Below, piece by piece: positions 1-7,961 of a DNA stretch of 64,000 nucleotides. The DNA is from an uncultured Flavobacteriaceae bacterium (GTDB lineage Bacteria > Bacteroidota > Bacteroidia > Flavobacteriales > Flavobacteriaceae): contig CANMRV010000003.1 in the NCBI GenBank assembly GCA_947500435.1, forward strand, positions 355,271-419,270, given 5' to 3'. Under the pieces are notes generated by a model that saw nothing but the letters and a program-made list of their open reading frames with translations, searched no databases and was not told where the DNA came from. Each line of letters opens with the position of its first letter. Position 1 is the stretch's first letter. Made by a program: the position numbers and the translations under genes.

Positions 1-156
1 AAACAACAAGTACTTCCCTTTGAAGTCAGATAAAGAAATAGGTCTTGCATCTAACCCATTAATTTCAATGGAATAGATAGAAGACCTATTGGTGAGACTT
101 TCAGTTTTTTGTGTGTTTGAAGATGGGGTAAATTTTAATTTTTCTAAAAACTTCAT
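1..156 (-). CDS. Glutathione peroxidase, N-terminal part (runs off window start)
   Basis: Reading leftward from an ATG at 156, 52 codons stay open to the window edge. The end of the fragment (SIYSIEINGLDARPISLSDF, then KGKYLLF) matches the start of the thioredoxin-fold domain of flavobacterial glutathione peroxidases, where a VNVASxCG active-site segment would follow outside the window. The family reduces hydroperoxides with thiols. A leader of about 27 residues precedes the domain and shows no clear signal peptide. The gene lies downstream of two small genes on the same strand with short gaps and is probably co-transcribed with them. The catalytic residue is not in the window, so the call rests on the N-terminal pattern only. 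Confidence 0.7.
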   Translation of the reverse strand, partial: MKFLEKLKFTPSSNTQKTESLTNRSSIYSIEINGLDARPISLSDFKGKYLLF

Positions 157-193
157 CTTCAAATTTTAGTTGTAACGTATCCAAAAAAACTTA

Positions 194-415
194 CTAATTC
201 ATAGGGTTTCCTTTCAAACGTTTTTCAATCTTTTTCTTTTTAACGGTAAGTCTTTTCATGATATCCATCAATTCGACTTCCTTGGTTTCCTTATAAATTT
301 CGTTAATCTCTAAGATTAAAGCTTTTACTTCTCTTGAAAAGGTTACTCTGTCGCTTGTTGTAATTCCCGACATTTTTCTTGCTTCGAATTCTGCAACACG
401 TTCCATTAAATCCAT
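194..415 (-). CDS. Small hypothetical protein, charged and helical
   Basis: The product has 73 residues, is rich in Lys and Glu, and has no signal peptide or membrane segment; the pattern suggests a helical or coiled-coil protein (KEVELMDIMKRLTVKKKKIE). It lies between the 54-aa gene at 474-638 and the glutathione peroxidase gene on the same strand with gaps of 58 and 37 bases, so the three look like one transcript. I do not recognise a function. Reading frame, neighbourhood and codon use are consistent with a real gene. Confidence 0.6.
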   Translation of the reverse strand: MDLMERVAEFEARKMSGITTSDRVTFSREVKALILEINEIYKETKEVELMDIMKRLTVKKKKIEKRLKGNPMN

Positions 416-473
416 ATACTAGTTTTCTAAAAAGTTTAAATACTCCCTAAATAAAGCTAAAAAATATGGAAAA

Positions 474-638
474 TCATCCGATTTTATCCATTTGTTTTAA
501 TACTTCTTCAGCTTCAAAGACTTTGGTATCACTTAGTTTACGATTTGTTGTCGACAAACTGTGTGCCTCTTTCATCAGTTTCTCGTACTTCTTTTGAAGA
601 ATTTCTTTTTCTGACCTCTTTTTGAATAATGTAAACAT
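474..638 (-). CDS. Lacal_2735-type small protein
   Basis: A 54-residue ORF starts at an ATG at 638 and ends with TGA at 474-476. The sequence begins MFTLFKKRSEKEILQKKYEK and continues with HSLSTTNRKLSD and EAEEVLKQMDKIG. This matches my recollection of the very small flavobacterial family called Lacal_2735, which has the same length, an MF.LFKK start and a LSTTNR centre. The function is unknown. A TAnnTTTG-type -7 element lies about 50 bases upstream. It is the first gene of the run that leads to the glutathione peroxidase. Confidence 0.7.
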   Translation of the reverse strand: MFTLFKKRSEKEILQKKYEKLMKEAHSLSTTNRKLSDTKVFEAEEVLKQMDKIG

Positions 639-685
639 AGTAGTATTTAAGAATTCCTTAACGTGATTTATATCGCATTACTCTT

Positions 686-693
686 CAAAAATA
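686..693 (-). promoter_or_regulatory. Bacteroidota -7 promoter element upstream of the 54-aa gene
   Basis: On the minus strand these bases read TATTTTTG, a full match to the TAnnTTTG -7 element of the Bacteroidota primary sigma factor. The start codon is about 48 bases downstream. No convincing -33 TTG at the usual spacing is visible. Confidence 0.4.
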
Positions 694-793
694 CAAAATG
701 TTTATTCTTTTTATAAATCTCTTAAACAAAATAACAAGACTTTAACGATTTAAGAATAAACAAACATTTGTTCAGTAAAGCCTTTAAATTGAA

Positions 794-823
794 AAACCCC
801 TTCCGAAAAATGGAAGGGGTCTT
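794..823 (-). terminator. Rho-independent terminator of ahcY
   Basis: The inverted repeat ACCCCTTCC / GGAAGGGGT has a 7-base loop and is followed on the minus strand by a run of T. It lies about 25 bases past the ahcY stop codon. Confidence 0.85.
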
Positions 824-844
824 GTATTTGATTTTGAATTCTGA

Positions 845-2161
845 TTAGTACCTGTAGTACTCAGGTTTAAATGGCCCTTCTACAGTAACTCCGATATAAT
901 CGGCTTGGTCCTTACGTAATTCCGTAAGTTCAGCTCCTAAGCGGGATAAGTGCAATTTGGCTACTTTCTCATCCAAATGCTTTGGTAGCATATAAACCTC
1001 ATTTTTATAGTTGTCACTATTTTTCCAAAGCTCGATTTGTGCTAGCGTCTGGTTTGTAAACGAATTACTCATTACAAAACTAGGGTGCCCAGTGGCACAA
1101 CCTAAGTTTACCAAACGGCCTTCTGCTAATACGATGATATCCTTACCGTCTATGGTATATTTATCAACCTGTGGTTTGATTTCGTCTTTGGTATTTCCGT
1201 AGTTATCATTCAACCAAGCCATATCGATTTCATTATCAAAATGTCCAATATTACATACGATTACTTTATCGCGCATCGCTTTAAAGTGCTGTCCTTGAAT
1301 GATGTCTTTGTTACCCGTAGTAGTGATTACTACGTCAGCATTTCCGACTACATTTTCCAATGTTTTAACTTCAAAACCATCCATACAAGCTTGTAAAGCG
1401 CATATAGGGTCGATTTCAGTAACTGTTACGATTGCCCCAGCCCCTTTAAAAGAAGCAGCGGTACCTTTACCAACATCACCATAACCTGCAACAACTACTT
1501 TTTTTCCAGCTAACATGGTATCCGTAGCTCTGCGGATTGCATCCACAGCACTTTCACGACAACCATATTTGTTATCGAATTTTGATTTCGTAACCGAATC
1601 ATTCACATTGATGGCTGGCATGGGAAGCGTTCCATTTTTCACACGCTCGTATAAACGGTGAACACCAGTTGTAGTTTCTTCTGAAAGTCCTTTAATAGCA
1701 TCAGTCAGTTCAGGGAATCTATCCAACACCATATTTGTCAAATCACCTCCATCATCCAAAATCATATTTAAAGGTTCACGGCTTTCTCCGAAAAATAAGG
1801 TTTGCTCAATACACCAATCAAATTCCTCTTCGTTCATGCCCTTCCAGGCGTAAACAGGCACTCCCGCTGCGGCTATAGCTGCTGCTGCATGATCTTGGGT
1901 TGAGAAAATGTTACAAGAACTCCAAGTAACATCAGCGCCCAAAGCAACCAAAGTTTCAATTAAAACGGCTGTTTGAATGGTCATGTGAAGGCAACCAGCG
2001 ATTCGAGCTCCCTTAAGAGGTTGTTCTACACCGTATTCTTCGCGTAGGGCCATTAACCCCGGCATCTCGGCTTCAGCTAAATTGATTTCTTTTCTTCCCC
2101 AATCCGCAAGAGAGATATCTTTAACTTTGTAAGGAACGAATGGAATAGTTTCTGTGCTCAT
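845..2161 (-). CDS. ahcY: Adenosylhomocysteinase
   Basis: The enzyme hydrolyses S-adenosylhomocysteine to adenosine and homocysteine in the cytosol and keeps the methyl cycle running. The length of 438 aa is normal for the family. Visible signatures include the NAD-binding glycine motif GYGDVGKG (about residues 226-233), the active-site stretch [11 protein letters not shown] (about 187-197), DDGGDLT (about 136-142) and the C-terminal KPEYYRY, whose Lys/Tyr close over the cofactor of the neighbouring subunit. The start is the ATG that gives the expected N-terminus. It is a single-gene unit with its own terminator, transcribed divergently from the phosphopantetheinyl transferase. Confidence 0.97.
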   Translation of the reverse strand: MSTETIPFVPYKVKDISLADWGRKEINLAEAEMPGLMALREEYGVEQPLKGARIAGCLHMTIQTAVLIETLVALGADVTWSSCNIFSTQDHAAAAIAAAGVPVYAWKGMNEEEFDWCIEQTLFFGESREPLNMILDDGGDLTNMVLDRFPELTDAIKGLSEETTTGVHRLYERVKNGTLPMPAINVNDSVTKSKFDNKYGCRESAVDAIRRATDTMLAGKKVVVAGYGDVGKGTAASFKGAGAIVTVTEIDPICALQACMDGFEVKTLENVVGNADVVITTTGNKDIIQGQHFKAMRDKVIVCNIGHFDNEIDMAWLNDNYGNTKDEIKPQVDKYTIDGKDIIVLAEGRLVNLGCATGHPSFVMSNSFTNQTLAQIELWKNSDNYKNEVYMLPKHLDEKVAKLHLSRLGAELTELRKDQADYIGVTVEGPFKPEYYRY

Positions 2162-2219
2162 ATTCTTTTTTATTTTTTACTTTCGCTATGTAGCAATTTA
2201 TTCGCGAATATCGCGGCCC

Positions 2220-2227
2220 CAAAGGTA
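2220..2227 (-). promoter_or_regulatory. -7 promoter element for ahcY
   Basis: The minus strand reads TACCTTTG (TAnnTTTG consensus) 58 bases upstream of the ahcY start. The expected -33 TTG is not at standard spacing, so the call rests on the -7 box and its location. Confidence 0.4.
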
Positions 2228-2247
2228 CAAAATACCATAATAATAGG

Positions 2248-2889
2248 ATGCCTCTTTACAATACATTAACTGTTGGTTCATCGATTAAGGTGTATATCTG
2301 GAAAATCGAAGAACCTGAAAATGAACTTGCAGACGGTATTGAGCTAACACCCCATTGTCAAAATCGAATGGCAGGTATGAAATCAGAAATGCACCGCCGG
2401 GGCTTTCTGAGCATTCGACATTTAATGTCTGAAGCGGGATACGTTGATGCAGATTTGTATTATGATGAAGTGGGGAAACCTCACTTGAATGATGGCAAAC
2501 ATATTTCAATCACACACTCGAATCAATTTACCGGTATTATTGTAAGCGAAAATGATGAGGTCGGAATCGACATTGAAAAGCAGCGAGATAAGATTCTTCG
2601 AATTGCCCACAAGTTTACGCCAATTGAGGAATATAGGACTATTGCTAATACAGAGGCCTTGATACGAAAGCTTACTGTGGTTTGGGGATGTAAAGAATCA
2701 TTGTATAAAATTTATGCCGAAAAGGGACTAAGTTTTTTACATCACATCGTAATCAAGGACTTTTCACTAATGGACGATTTCACAACAGGGGAGGTCTTAT
2801 ATCAAGGAAATAAAACTAATTTCGATATTCGATTTTTAGAATTCGAAGGTTTTACATGCGTCTATGCGATTCGTCTAACCAATAACTGA
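2248..2889 (+). CDS. 4'-phosphopantetheinyl transferase superfamily protein
   Basis: The 213-aa protein carries the signature segments of the Sfp/AcpT superfamily: GKPHL (about 75-79), ISITHS (85-90), VGIDIE (about 106-111, with the Mg-binding Asp/Glu) and WGCKESLYK (about 149-157, with the second metal-binding Glu and the following Lys). Such enzymes move the phosphopantetheine arm of CoA to a Ser of an acyl- or peptidyl-carrier protein. Size and motif order fit a stand-alone Sfp-like enzyme. Which carrier protein it serves cannot be told. It is divergent from ahcY and followed after 45 bases by the thiamine-binding-type gene. Confidence 0.9.
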   Translation: MPLYNTLTVGSSIKVYIWKIEEPENELADGIELTPHCQNRMAGMKSEMHRRGFLSIRHLMSEAGYVDADLYYDEVGKPHLNDGKHISITHSNQFTGIIVSENDEVGIDIEKQRDKILRIAHKFTPIEEYRTIANTEALIRKLTVVWGCKESLYKIYAEKGLSFLHHIVIKDFSLMDDFTTGEVLYQGNKTNFDIRFLEFEGFTCVYAIRLTNN

Positions 2890-2934
2890 TAAACCCTTCT
2901 TTTGAGAACAATTTTACCACCAATTTGTTAACCC

Positions 2935-3195
2935 ATGAACATATCTGTAGAACTTACTTTTTCTCCTTTACAAGATGACTTTGAAGGTCATATTATCCGT
3001 TTTATTAAAAAGTTGCGCGCATCAGGTCTTACCATTTTGGAAAACCCTTTAAGTACCCAAGTTTTTGGTGATTATGATAAAGTGATGCAAGTACTCCATT
3101 CCGAAATCAAGGAAGCGTTTGAACTTATGGAGAAAGGCCTGCTATATATGAAAATTGTCAAATCCGACCGAAGCACATATGAGCCACATTTTTGA
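2935..3195 (+). CDS. Thiamine-binding protein, YkoF/MTH1187 (UPF0045) type
   Basis: This 86-aa soluble protein has the single-domain pattern of the thiamine-binding (formerly DUF77/UPF0045) family: MNISVELTFSPLQDDFEGHI at the start, a central helix containing IKKLRASGL, and a strand with ENPLSTQVFGDYDKVM. Family members bind thiamine or its pyrimidine moiety and form ferredoxin-like dimers or tetramers. It has no signal peptide and is therefore cytoplasmic. Its 3' end overlaps the preferred start of the PnuC-type transporter gene by 17 bases, indicating translational coupling and a shared role in vitamin uptake. Confidence 0.8.
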   Translation: MNISVELTFSPLQDDFEGHIIRFIKKLRASGLTILENPLSTQVFGDYDKVMQVLHSEIKEAFELMEKGLLYMKIVKSDRSTYEPHF

Positions 3196-3817
3196 TTGGA
3201 TTTTTGCCCAATATCGGGGTGTACCTTCCCATATCGTGATATTGGAGCTAATTAGCGTTGTCTTCAGTTTATTAAGCGTTATTTATTCAAAACGCGAAAA
3301 TATTCTAGTGTTCCCAACCGGGATGATTGGAACTGGGATTATGGCATATATTTTACTCGAATATGGTCTTTTAGGAGACATGCTAATCAACGCTTACTAT
3401 TTTATAATGAGCATTATCGGTTGGTATGCTTGGACGAGAAAGGTGGATGAAACTCATTTTATTCCTATTACTCTAACAACATCAAAAGAAAAAAAATGGT
3501 CGATTTTACTATTTTTTGCGGCAATTATTTTTGTTACGGTGGTCTATCTGCTATCAAATAGATTTAACGTTTGGACTGATTATGTGGATACTGTGACAAC
3601 TGCAATATTTTTTGTTGGAATGTGGTTAATGGCTAAAAAGAAACTTGAGAATTGGTTGTATTGGATTGTTGGAAATATCATAACAGTTCCGCTGTATTGG
3701 TACAAAGGTCTTATATTTAGTTCCCTGCTATTCTTTTTGCTAATCATAATTGCCGTTTACGGATATTCTTCATGGAAAAAAGACTTGAACAAGAGCCCTC
3801 AAACCTTATTAAAGTAG
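3179..3817 (+). CDS. PnuC-type vitamin (nicotinamide riboside or thiamine) transporter
   Basis: A multi-spanning inner-membrane protein of 212 aa with about 6-7 helices. Family hallmarks are MLINAYYFIMSIIGWYAWTR in the first half and the C-terminal pattern NWLYWIVGN...PLYWYKGL. PnuC proteins are facilitators whose substrate is then trapped by phosphorylation; PnuC takes nicotinamide riboside and PnuT takes thiamine. I chose the ATG at 3179 (MSHIFDWIFAQYRG) over 3155 because it gives the usual N-terminus. It sits between a thiamine-binding-type protein and a NadR-like kinase, which point to different substrates. The 3' end overlaps the kinase gene by 46 bases. Confidence 0.85.
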   Translation: MSHIFDWIFAQYRGVPSHIVILELISVVFSLLSVIYSKRENILVFPTGMIGTGIMAYILLEYGLLGDMLINAYYFIMSIIGWYAWTRKVDETHFIPITLTTSKEKKWSILLFFAAIIFVTVVYLLSNRFNVWTDYVDTVTTAIFFVGMWLMAKKKLENWLYWIVGNIITVPLYWYKGLIFSSLLFFLLIIIAVYGYSSWKKDLNKSPQTLLK

Positions 3818-4335
3818 TATTGTTTGGTCCTGAATCTACAGGGAAAACGACCTTATCGGAACAGTTGGCAAGACATTACAATACCGTGTGGGTTCCAGAA
3901 TATGCTCGTGAATATCTGCAGAACAAATGGAATAATGAACGGAAAACCTGTGAGCCTCATGATCTTTTACCCATTGCTGAAGGACAAATGAGCCTGGAAA
4001 ATAGTCTAGCCAATAAAGCCACAAAGGTTTTGATTTGTGATACTGATTTATTGGAAACCAAAGTATATTCCGAGACGTACTATGTAGGTCATTGTGATCC
4101 TATTTTAGAAAAATACGCATTGCAAAACACCTATGATTTGTATTTGCTTACCAACATTGATGTGCCTTGGGTTGGCGATGATTTAAGGGACAAGCCTAAC
4201 GAGCGAGAAAGAATGTTCACTTATTTCAAGGATACTCTGGAAAAATACAATCGAAATTTTATTACTTTAACGGGAGATAAAAAAACCAGACTACAAACTG
4301 CTGTAGAACAAATTGACAAACTACTAGGAAAATGA
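3772..4335 (+). CDS. NadR-like (ribosylnicotinamide kinase-type) ATPase
   Basis: The 187-aa cytosolic P-loop protein has Walker A GPESTGKTT (19-27) followed by ARHYNTVWVPEYAREY, the pattern of the kinase domain of NadR, and DTDLLETKVYSE further on. It lacks the NMN-adenylyltransferase half of full NadR. NadR kinases phosphorylate nicotinamide riboside and so drive PnuC-mediated uptake. Here the gene overlaps the end of the transporter gene and its stop overlaps the DUF4301 start (ATGA), so the three are coupled. Because a thiamine-binding protein is in the same operon, a thiamine-directed kinase is an alternative. Confidence 0.85.
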   Translation: MEKRLEQEPSNLIKVVLFGPESTGKTTLSEQLARHYNTVWVPEYAREYLQNKWNNERKTCEPHDLLPIAEGQMSLENSLANKATKVLICDTDLLETKVYSETYYVGHCDPILEKYALQNTYDLYLLTNIDVPWVGDDLRDKPNERERMFTYFKDTLEKYNRNFITLTGDKKTRLQTAVEQIDKLLGK

Positions 4336-5873
4336 GCCTACTTTCAGAAAAAGACTTAGAACAGTTAAGAAATAAAGGAATATCTAGAGACAAAGTAAGA
4401 GATCAGTTAGAGACTTTTCGCGAGGGAATTCCTTTTGTGAATCTTGAGAAAGCAGCTGTAATTGGTGATGGTATTTCTAAATTTTCACCCATCGAAGAGG
4501 ATGCTCTAATTGCCGAATTTGATAGATTAAAATCGGGATTATCTTTATTGAAATTTGTTCCTGCTTCCGGAGCAGCTTCCCGCATGTTTAAGGCCTTGTT
4601 TAATTTTTTAGAAGCATATAATCCATCCGAAGAAAAATTAGATGTTTATTTTGAAAGAACCGGAGATACCGATTTGAAGGTGTTTTCGGAAAAACTAGAA
4701 GACTTTCCATTTTATAAAATTATTAAAGAGAGAATAGGCGGCAAGGCAAAAAATGAAGGTGAAGCCATCTATCTCTTCGTAAAAGAACTTTTGTCAGAAG
4801 AGGGTTTGAATTACGGATTTTATCCTAAAGGATTGCTTCCGTTTCATGAGTATCAAGATCATTCAGAAACACCTTTTGAAGAGCATTTGAAAGAAGCTGC
4901 TGCCTATGCGAAAATGGGTAACCGGGCAAAACTCCATTTTACCATATCTGAACAGCATACAGAACTCTTTAACAAGGAATTTGAAATCGCTAGCAAAAGA
5001 GTTTCAGAGGCTACAGAAACAACTTTCGATGTAGATTATTCGTATCAAAAATCGTCTACAGATACTATTGCCGTTGATATGAATAACGGGCTATTTCGTA
5101 ATACAGATGAATCCTTGCTTTTCAGACCTGGAGGCCACGGAGCGTTGATTGAAAATTTGAATGAACAGAATGCTGACGTTATTTTTATCAAGAATATTGA
5201 TAACGTGGTCGTTCCGGAAAATGGTACGGTTGTCACAAATAGCAAAAAAGTTCTTGCTGGGGTATTGGTACAAATTCAGCAAAAAGCTTTTATGTATGCA
5301 AAACTTTTGGATGCACACCAAGTCAATGAAGAGCAACTAAATGATATTAAAGCGTTTTTAGAGGAAGAGCTAAACGTTAGATTTTCTGATTCGTACGCTT
5401 CTTTTTCAGTTGATGAACAGGTGAAGGTACTTCAAGACAAAATCAATCGACCTATCCGCGTTTGTGGGATGGTTAAAAATGAAGGCGAACCAGGAGGAGG
5501 TCCTTTTTGGATTGTTGATGACAAGAATAGAATTTCATTGCAGATTGTTGAATCAGCTCAGATGGATATGTCAAGTGAAAACCAAAAAGAGATTATTGCA
5601 AAAGCTACACATTTTAACCCTGTCGATTTAGTGTGCGGAGTTCGCAACTATAAAGGGGAAAAGTACAATCTTTTGAATTTCATAGACCCCAAACAAGGCT
5701 TCATAACTGAAAAAACGAAAGATGGAAAAGAACTTAAAGCTTTAGAACTTCCGGGACTCTGGAATGGAGCCATGGCCTTCTGGAATACCATTTTCGTTGA
5801 GGTACCACTTTTGACTTTTAATCCCGTGAAAACGGTAAATGATTTACTAAAACCTTCTCATCAGGTAGGCTAA
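4332..5873 (+). CDS. DUF4301 family protein
   Basis: A 513-aa cytosolic protein of unknown function, recognised as the DUF4301 family common in Flavobacteriia, usually beside the NadR-like kinase as here. The sequence contains FVPASGAASRMFKALF (about residues 76-91) and FRPGGHGALIENLN (about 257-270), a combination reminiscent of nucleotidyltransferase or sugar-phosphate-binding loops, but I cannot assign a reaction. It starts on the ATGA overlap with the kinase and ends the operon; no strong terminator hairpin follows directly. It has no signal peptide or membrane segment. Confidence 0.85.
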   Translation: MSLLSEKDLEQLRNKGISRDKVRDQLETFREGIPFVNLEKAAVIGDGISKFSPIEEDALIAEFDRLKSGLSLLKFVPASGAASRMFKALFNFLEAYNPSEEKLDVYFERTGDTDLKVFSEKLEDFPFYKIIKERIGGKAKNEGEAIYLFVKELLSEEGLNYGFYPKGLLPFHEYQDHSETPFEEHLKEAAAYAKMGNRAKLHFTISEQHTELFNKEFEIASKRVSEATETTFDVDYSYQKSSTDTIAVDMNNGLFRNTDESLLFRPGGHGALIENLNEQNADVIFIKNIDNVVVPENGTVVTNSKKVLAGVLVQIQQKAFMYAKLLDAHQVNEEQLNDIKAFLEEELNVRFSDSYASFSVDEQVKVLQDKINRPIRVCGMVKNEGEPGGGPFWIVDDKNRISLQIVESAQMDMSSENQKEIIAKATHFNPVDLVCGVRNYKGEKYNLLNFIDPKQGFITEKTKDGKELKALELPGLWNGAMAFWNTIFVEVPLLTFNPVKTVNDLLKPSHQVG

Positions 5874-6103
5874 TTACTTTCAAACATGCCCAGCCTATAT
5901 AGCTACATTAAAAGTGTGTAAATCTTACACACTACAGCTGGTTTTTACACACCCCTATACACTTGTTAATTAAAATATAATTAACATAATTCACTAATAA
6001 TCAATGTTTTATATTCAATTGTTCAAATAACTTGGCAATGGCATCATTTTCCCAATGTACCTAGTAACAAAACAGATACATATTAATTTTAAAACACATT
6101 GAA

Positions 6104-6409
6104 ATGAAAAAAGTATTTTTAGTAGCAGCATTATCCTTAGGAACAATGACTGCATTCGCGCAAGAAGAAGAAACAGCAGTACAAGAAGTAGCAACTGAAG
6201 TAATGGAAGCTCAAGATGCTTTCGCTGAAATTGCACTTGAAGAAGTACCTGAAGCTATTACCGCAGCCTTAGAAGTAGCTCACCCTGGTGCTACTATTTC
6301 TAAAGCTTATGTAAATGAAGCAGCGCAATACAAATTGGAAGTTGCTAAAGAAGACGGCGAAACAGCTGAACTTTATGCTGACGCAGAAGGCAACTGGATT
6401 GAAATGTAA
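6104..6409 (+). CDS. Small secreted PepSY-like protein, copy 1
   Basis: The 101-aa product has a clear signal peptide (MKKVFLVAALSLGTMTAFAQ) and a very acidic, Ala/Glu-rich mature part. The second half (VPEAITAALEVAHPGATISK, then AYVNEAAQYKLEV and LYADAEGNWIEM) resembles periplasmic PepSY-like domains, where a helix ending in the P(G/T)A turn precedes strands and an AEGNW ending. It is paralogous to the gene at 7315, including the identical segments GTMTAFAQEE, EVATEV and YADAEGNWIE. It is monocistronic with a strong terminator. The role is unknown; an envelope-stress or buffering function would be a guess. Confidence 0.75.
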   Translation: MKKVFLVAALSLGTMTAFAQEEETAVQEVATEVMEAQDAFAEIALEEVPEAITAALEVAHPGATISKAYVNEAAQYKLEVAKEDGETAELYADAEGNWIEM

Positions 6410-6452
6410 CGCAGTTCTCTCTGAACATTAGGTTAGTTAGATTAGTTATGGA

Positions 6453-6482
6453 AAAGTCTCACCAATGGTGAGACTTTTTTAT
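6453..6482 (+). terminator. Rho-independent terminator of the 6104 gene
   Basis: Arms AAGTCTCACC and GGTGAGACTT enclose a 3-base loop and are followed by a T run. The hairpin starts 44 bases after the stop codon. Confidence 0.9.
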
Positions 6483-6490
6483 TTTTTAAA

Positions 6491-6517
6491 GGGGTAAATA
6501 CCCCGAGGCTTGCCTCG
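6491..6517. repeat. Double palindrome, REP-like
   Basis: Two palindromes are fused: GGGGTA-AA-TACCCC (6491-6504) and CGAGGC-TT-GCCTCG (6504-6517). This kind of GC-rich stem-loop in an AT-rich genome looks like a dispersed flavobacterial palindromic repeat. It lies between the 6104 terminator and the end of the lipoprotein gene on the other strand, so it may also serve as that gene's terminator, although there is no T run. Confidence 0.5.
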
Positions 6518-6527
6518 CCTGTCAACT

Positions 6528-6731
6528 TTAAAGTTTGAAAACGTCTTTTTTTAAATGCCCCATGGCCTTGCCTTGGGGAAATTTACTATTATAGGAGAAC
6601 AACATTTTACGACTTTCACAACTATCTATTTCAACTGAAAATATTTCATGATTCTTGAAAATACCCTGTTTTCCAGTTTTGCAACCAATCAAGAAAACTA
6701 ATAGAATCAGAAAAGTTATCGATATTCTCAT
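6528..6731 (-). CDS. Small lipoprotein, hypothetical
   Basis: A 67-aa ORF opens with a typical lipoprotein signal (MRISITFLILLVFLIGC, lipobox LIGC with Cys17). The remaining 50 residues contain one further Cys and no motif I recognise. It lies on the opposite strand between the two paralogous small secreted protein genes. The good lipobox is the main argument that it is real; expression and function are unknown. Confidence 0.5.
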   Translation of the reverse strand: MRISITFLILLVFLIGCKTGKQGIFKNHEIFSVEIDSCESRKMLFSYNSKFPQGKAMGHLKKDVFKL

Positions 6732-7314
6732 TTTAATTGCAGCTAACCAGTTGTTACATACAATTCAGCAAAAATCTACACATAACCACCTCATGTAGGG
6801 TGTATATCCTATTAAACGGCCTACTTACATATAACAACCCACGAAGTTATATATGAGTGCTTTTTTTGCAAGACACGACTTAGATTTAAGTCAAACAGTA
6901 AACATAAAATTGTATCTATATATGAATTAATGGCTCCTTATGACTTATATAAGGGATGGGTTTGAAATCTATCAACTGCCCTAGAAAAATTTAGGCCAGT
7001 ACTAACCCGAATTCATTCGAGACAGGTATTTCGCATATGCAACCAAACACCTATTCTATTAATTTAGTCTTAACACTTAGAAAGAGTTACAATTTAATGA
7101 CTGAAAGAACTTTATGTTTGCCCCCCTTTTGATACCTTAAAGAGTGCCTACTTTTTATACATTATCAAGTACAAATACCCACTATTATACACTTCGGAAT
7201 ACCATAATATTCTATACATAATTGATAGTCAATAACTTATCATTTGCCCAAAGATTTGGTATCATATTTTCAATACTTCTTTTGAATTTAATTATGAACA
7301 TAAAATTGAGAATC
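6732..7314. other. Intergenic stretch without genes
   Basis: About 580 bases hold no ORF of substance. Visible structures are CATATAAC...GTTATATATG (6828-6855) followed by a T run, which looks like a weak terminator or the end of a small RNA; GACTTA-GATT-TAAGTC (6877-6892); CCTTAT...ATAAGG (6936-6954); and a TATGTTTG -7 element at 7113-7120. Transcription from that element would give a leader of nearly 190 bases in front of the 7315 gene. Confidence 0.4.
7113..7120 (+). promoter_or_regulatory. Candidate -7 element upstream of the second small secreted protein
   Basis: The bases read TATGTTTG (TAnnTTTG). The start codon is 195 bases downstream, implying a long leader, so this may not be the only promoter. 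Confidence 0.25.
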
Positions 7315-7617
7315 ATGAAAAAATTAATGATAGTAGCACTTATGGCTTTTGGAACAATGACTGCATTCGCACAAGAAGAAGCAAATGTAGAAGAGGTAGC
7401 AACTGAGGTTGTTGCAGCACAAGACGATTTTTCAGAAGTAGCAGTCGAAGAATTACCGGAAGCAGTAACTGCAGCGGTAACTAAGAACTATCCTACAGCT
7501 ACAATTAACAAGGCATATGTTAACGAGGCATCACAATACAAACTAGAAGTTTCTTTAGAAGATGGAACTGCTGGTACTTTGTATGCAGATGCAGAGGGTA
7601 ACTGGATTGAACTTTAA
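7315..7617 (+). CDS. Small secreted PepSY-like protein, copy 2
   Basis: The 100-aa protein is a paralogue of the 6104 product: signal peptide MKKLMIVALMAFGTMTAFAQ, acidic middle (EEVATEVVAAQDDFSEVAVE), then LPEAVTAAVTKNYPTATINK, AYVNEASQYKLEVS and YADAEGNWIEL. I placed the start at 7315 rather than at the upstream in-frame 7222, because only 7315 gives a signal peptide aligned to copy 1. The two copies lie about 900 bases apart on the same strand, with a lipoprotein gene on the other strand between them, and look like an old local duplication. Two terminator hairpins follow. Confidence 0.75.
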   Translation: MKKLMIVALMAFGTMTAFAQEEANVEEVATEVVAAQDDFSEVAVEELPEAVTAAVTKNYPTATINKAYVNEASQYKLEVSLEDGTAGTLYADAEGNWIEL

Positions 7618-7670
7618 GATTTTAAAAGAAAACTTGAGTTATTTGTTTTGTATCAAGTTGGTTTGGTCTG

Positions 7671-7706
7671 AAAGGGGTTGTACATGTACGACCCCTTTCT
7701 TTTTGC
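7671..7706 (+). terminator. Rho-independent terminator of the 7315 gene
   Basis: Arms AAAGGGGT and ACCCCTTT enclose a 12-base, internally palindromic loop (GTACATGTAC) and are followed by CTTTTTG. Confidence 0.85.
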
Positions 7707-7787
7707 TTTTACTTGATTCAAATAACTCCCTACCAATGCTAATGAATGTAGACCATTGATTGACCTGCCCTTCAATCAAATTGGTCA

Positions 7788-7822
7788 AAAAAGACCTCAC
7801 CTAAAAAGTGGGGTCCTTTTAT
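7788..7822 (+). terminator. Second terminator-like hairpin before the response regulator
   Basis: An imperfect stem of AAAAGACCTCAC and GTGGGGTCCTTTT is followed by ATTT. It insulates the downstream response regulator gene. From here to 7961 I see only leader sequence with a near-consensus TATTTTTA at 7926-7933. Confidence 0.55.
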
Positions 7823-7961
7823 TTAGTACTGTCCGAGTTATTTTTTTCTCTCGTATCTCCCTAAATAAGAGACGTTTCCCCTTTAACTTTCATGTTATTT
7901 TAAAAAGAAAGCAGCTTTCAAGGCCTATTTTTACGTACATACATAAAACGTGAAAGTTTTT

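Noticed and set aside
6032..6053. TTGGCAATGGCATCATTTTCCC upstream of the 6104 gene as a sigma-54 promoter
   Set aside because: Neither GG is followed by GC at the required distance of 10 bases.
7222..7314. N-terminal extension of the second small secreted protein
   Set aside because: The extension precedes a complete signal peptide that aligns with the paralogue, so translation should start at 7315.
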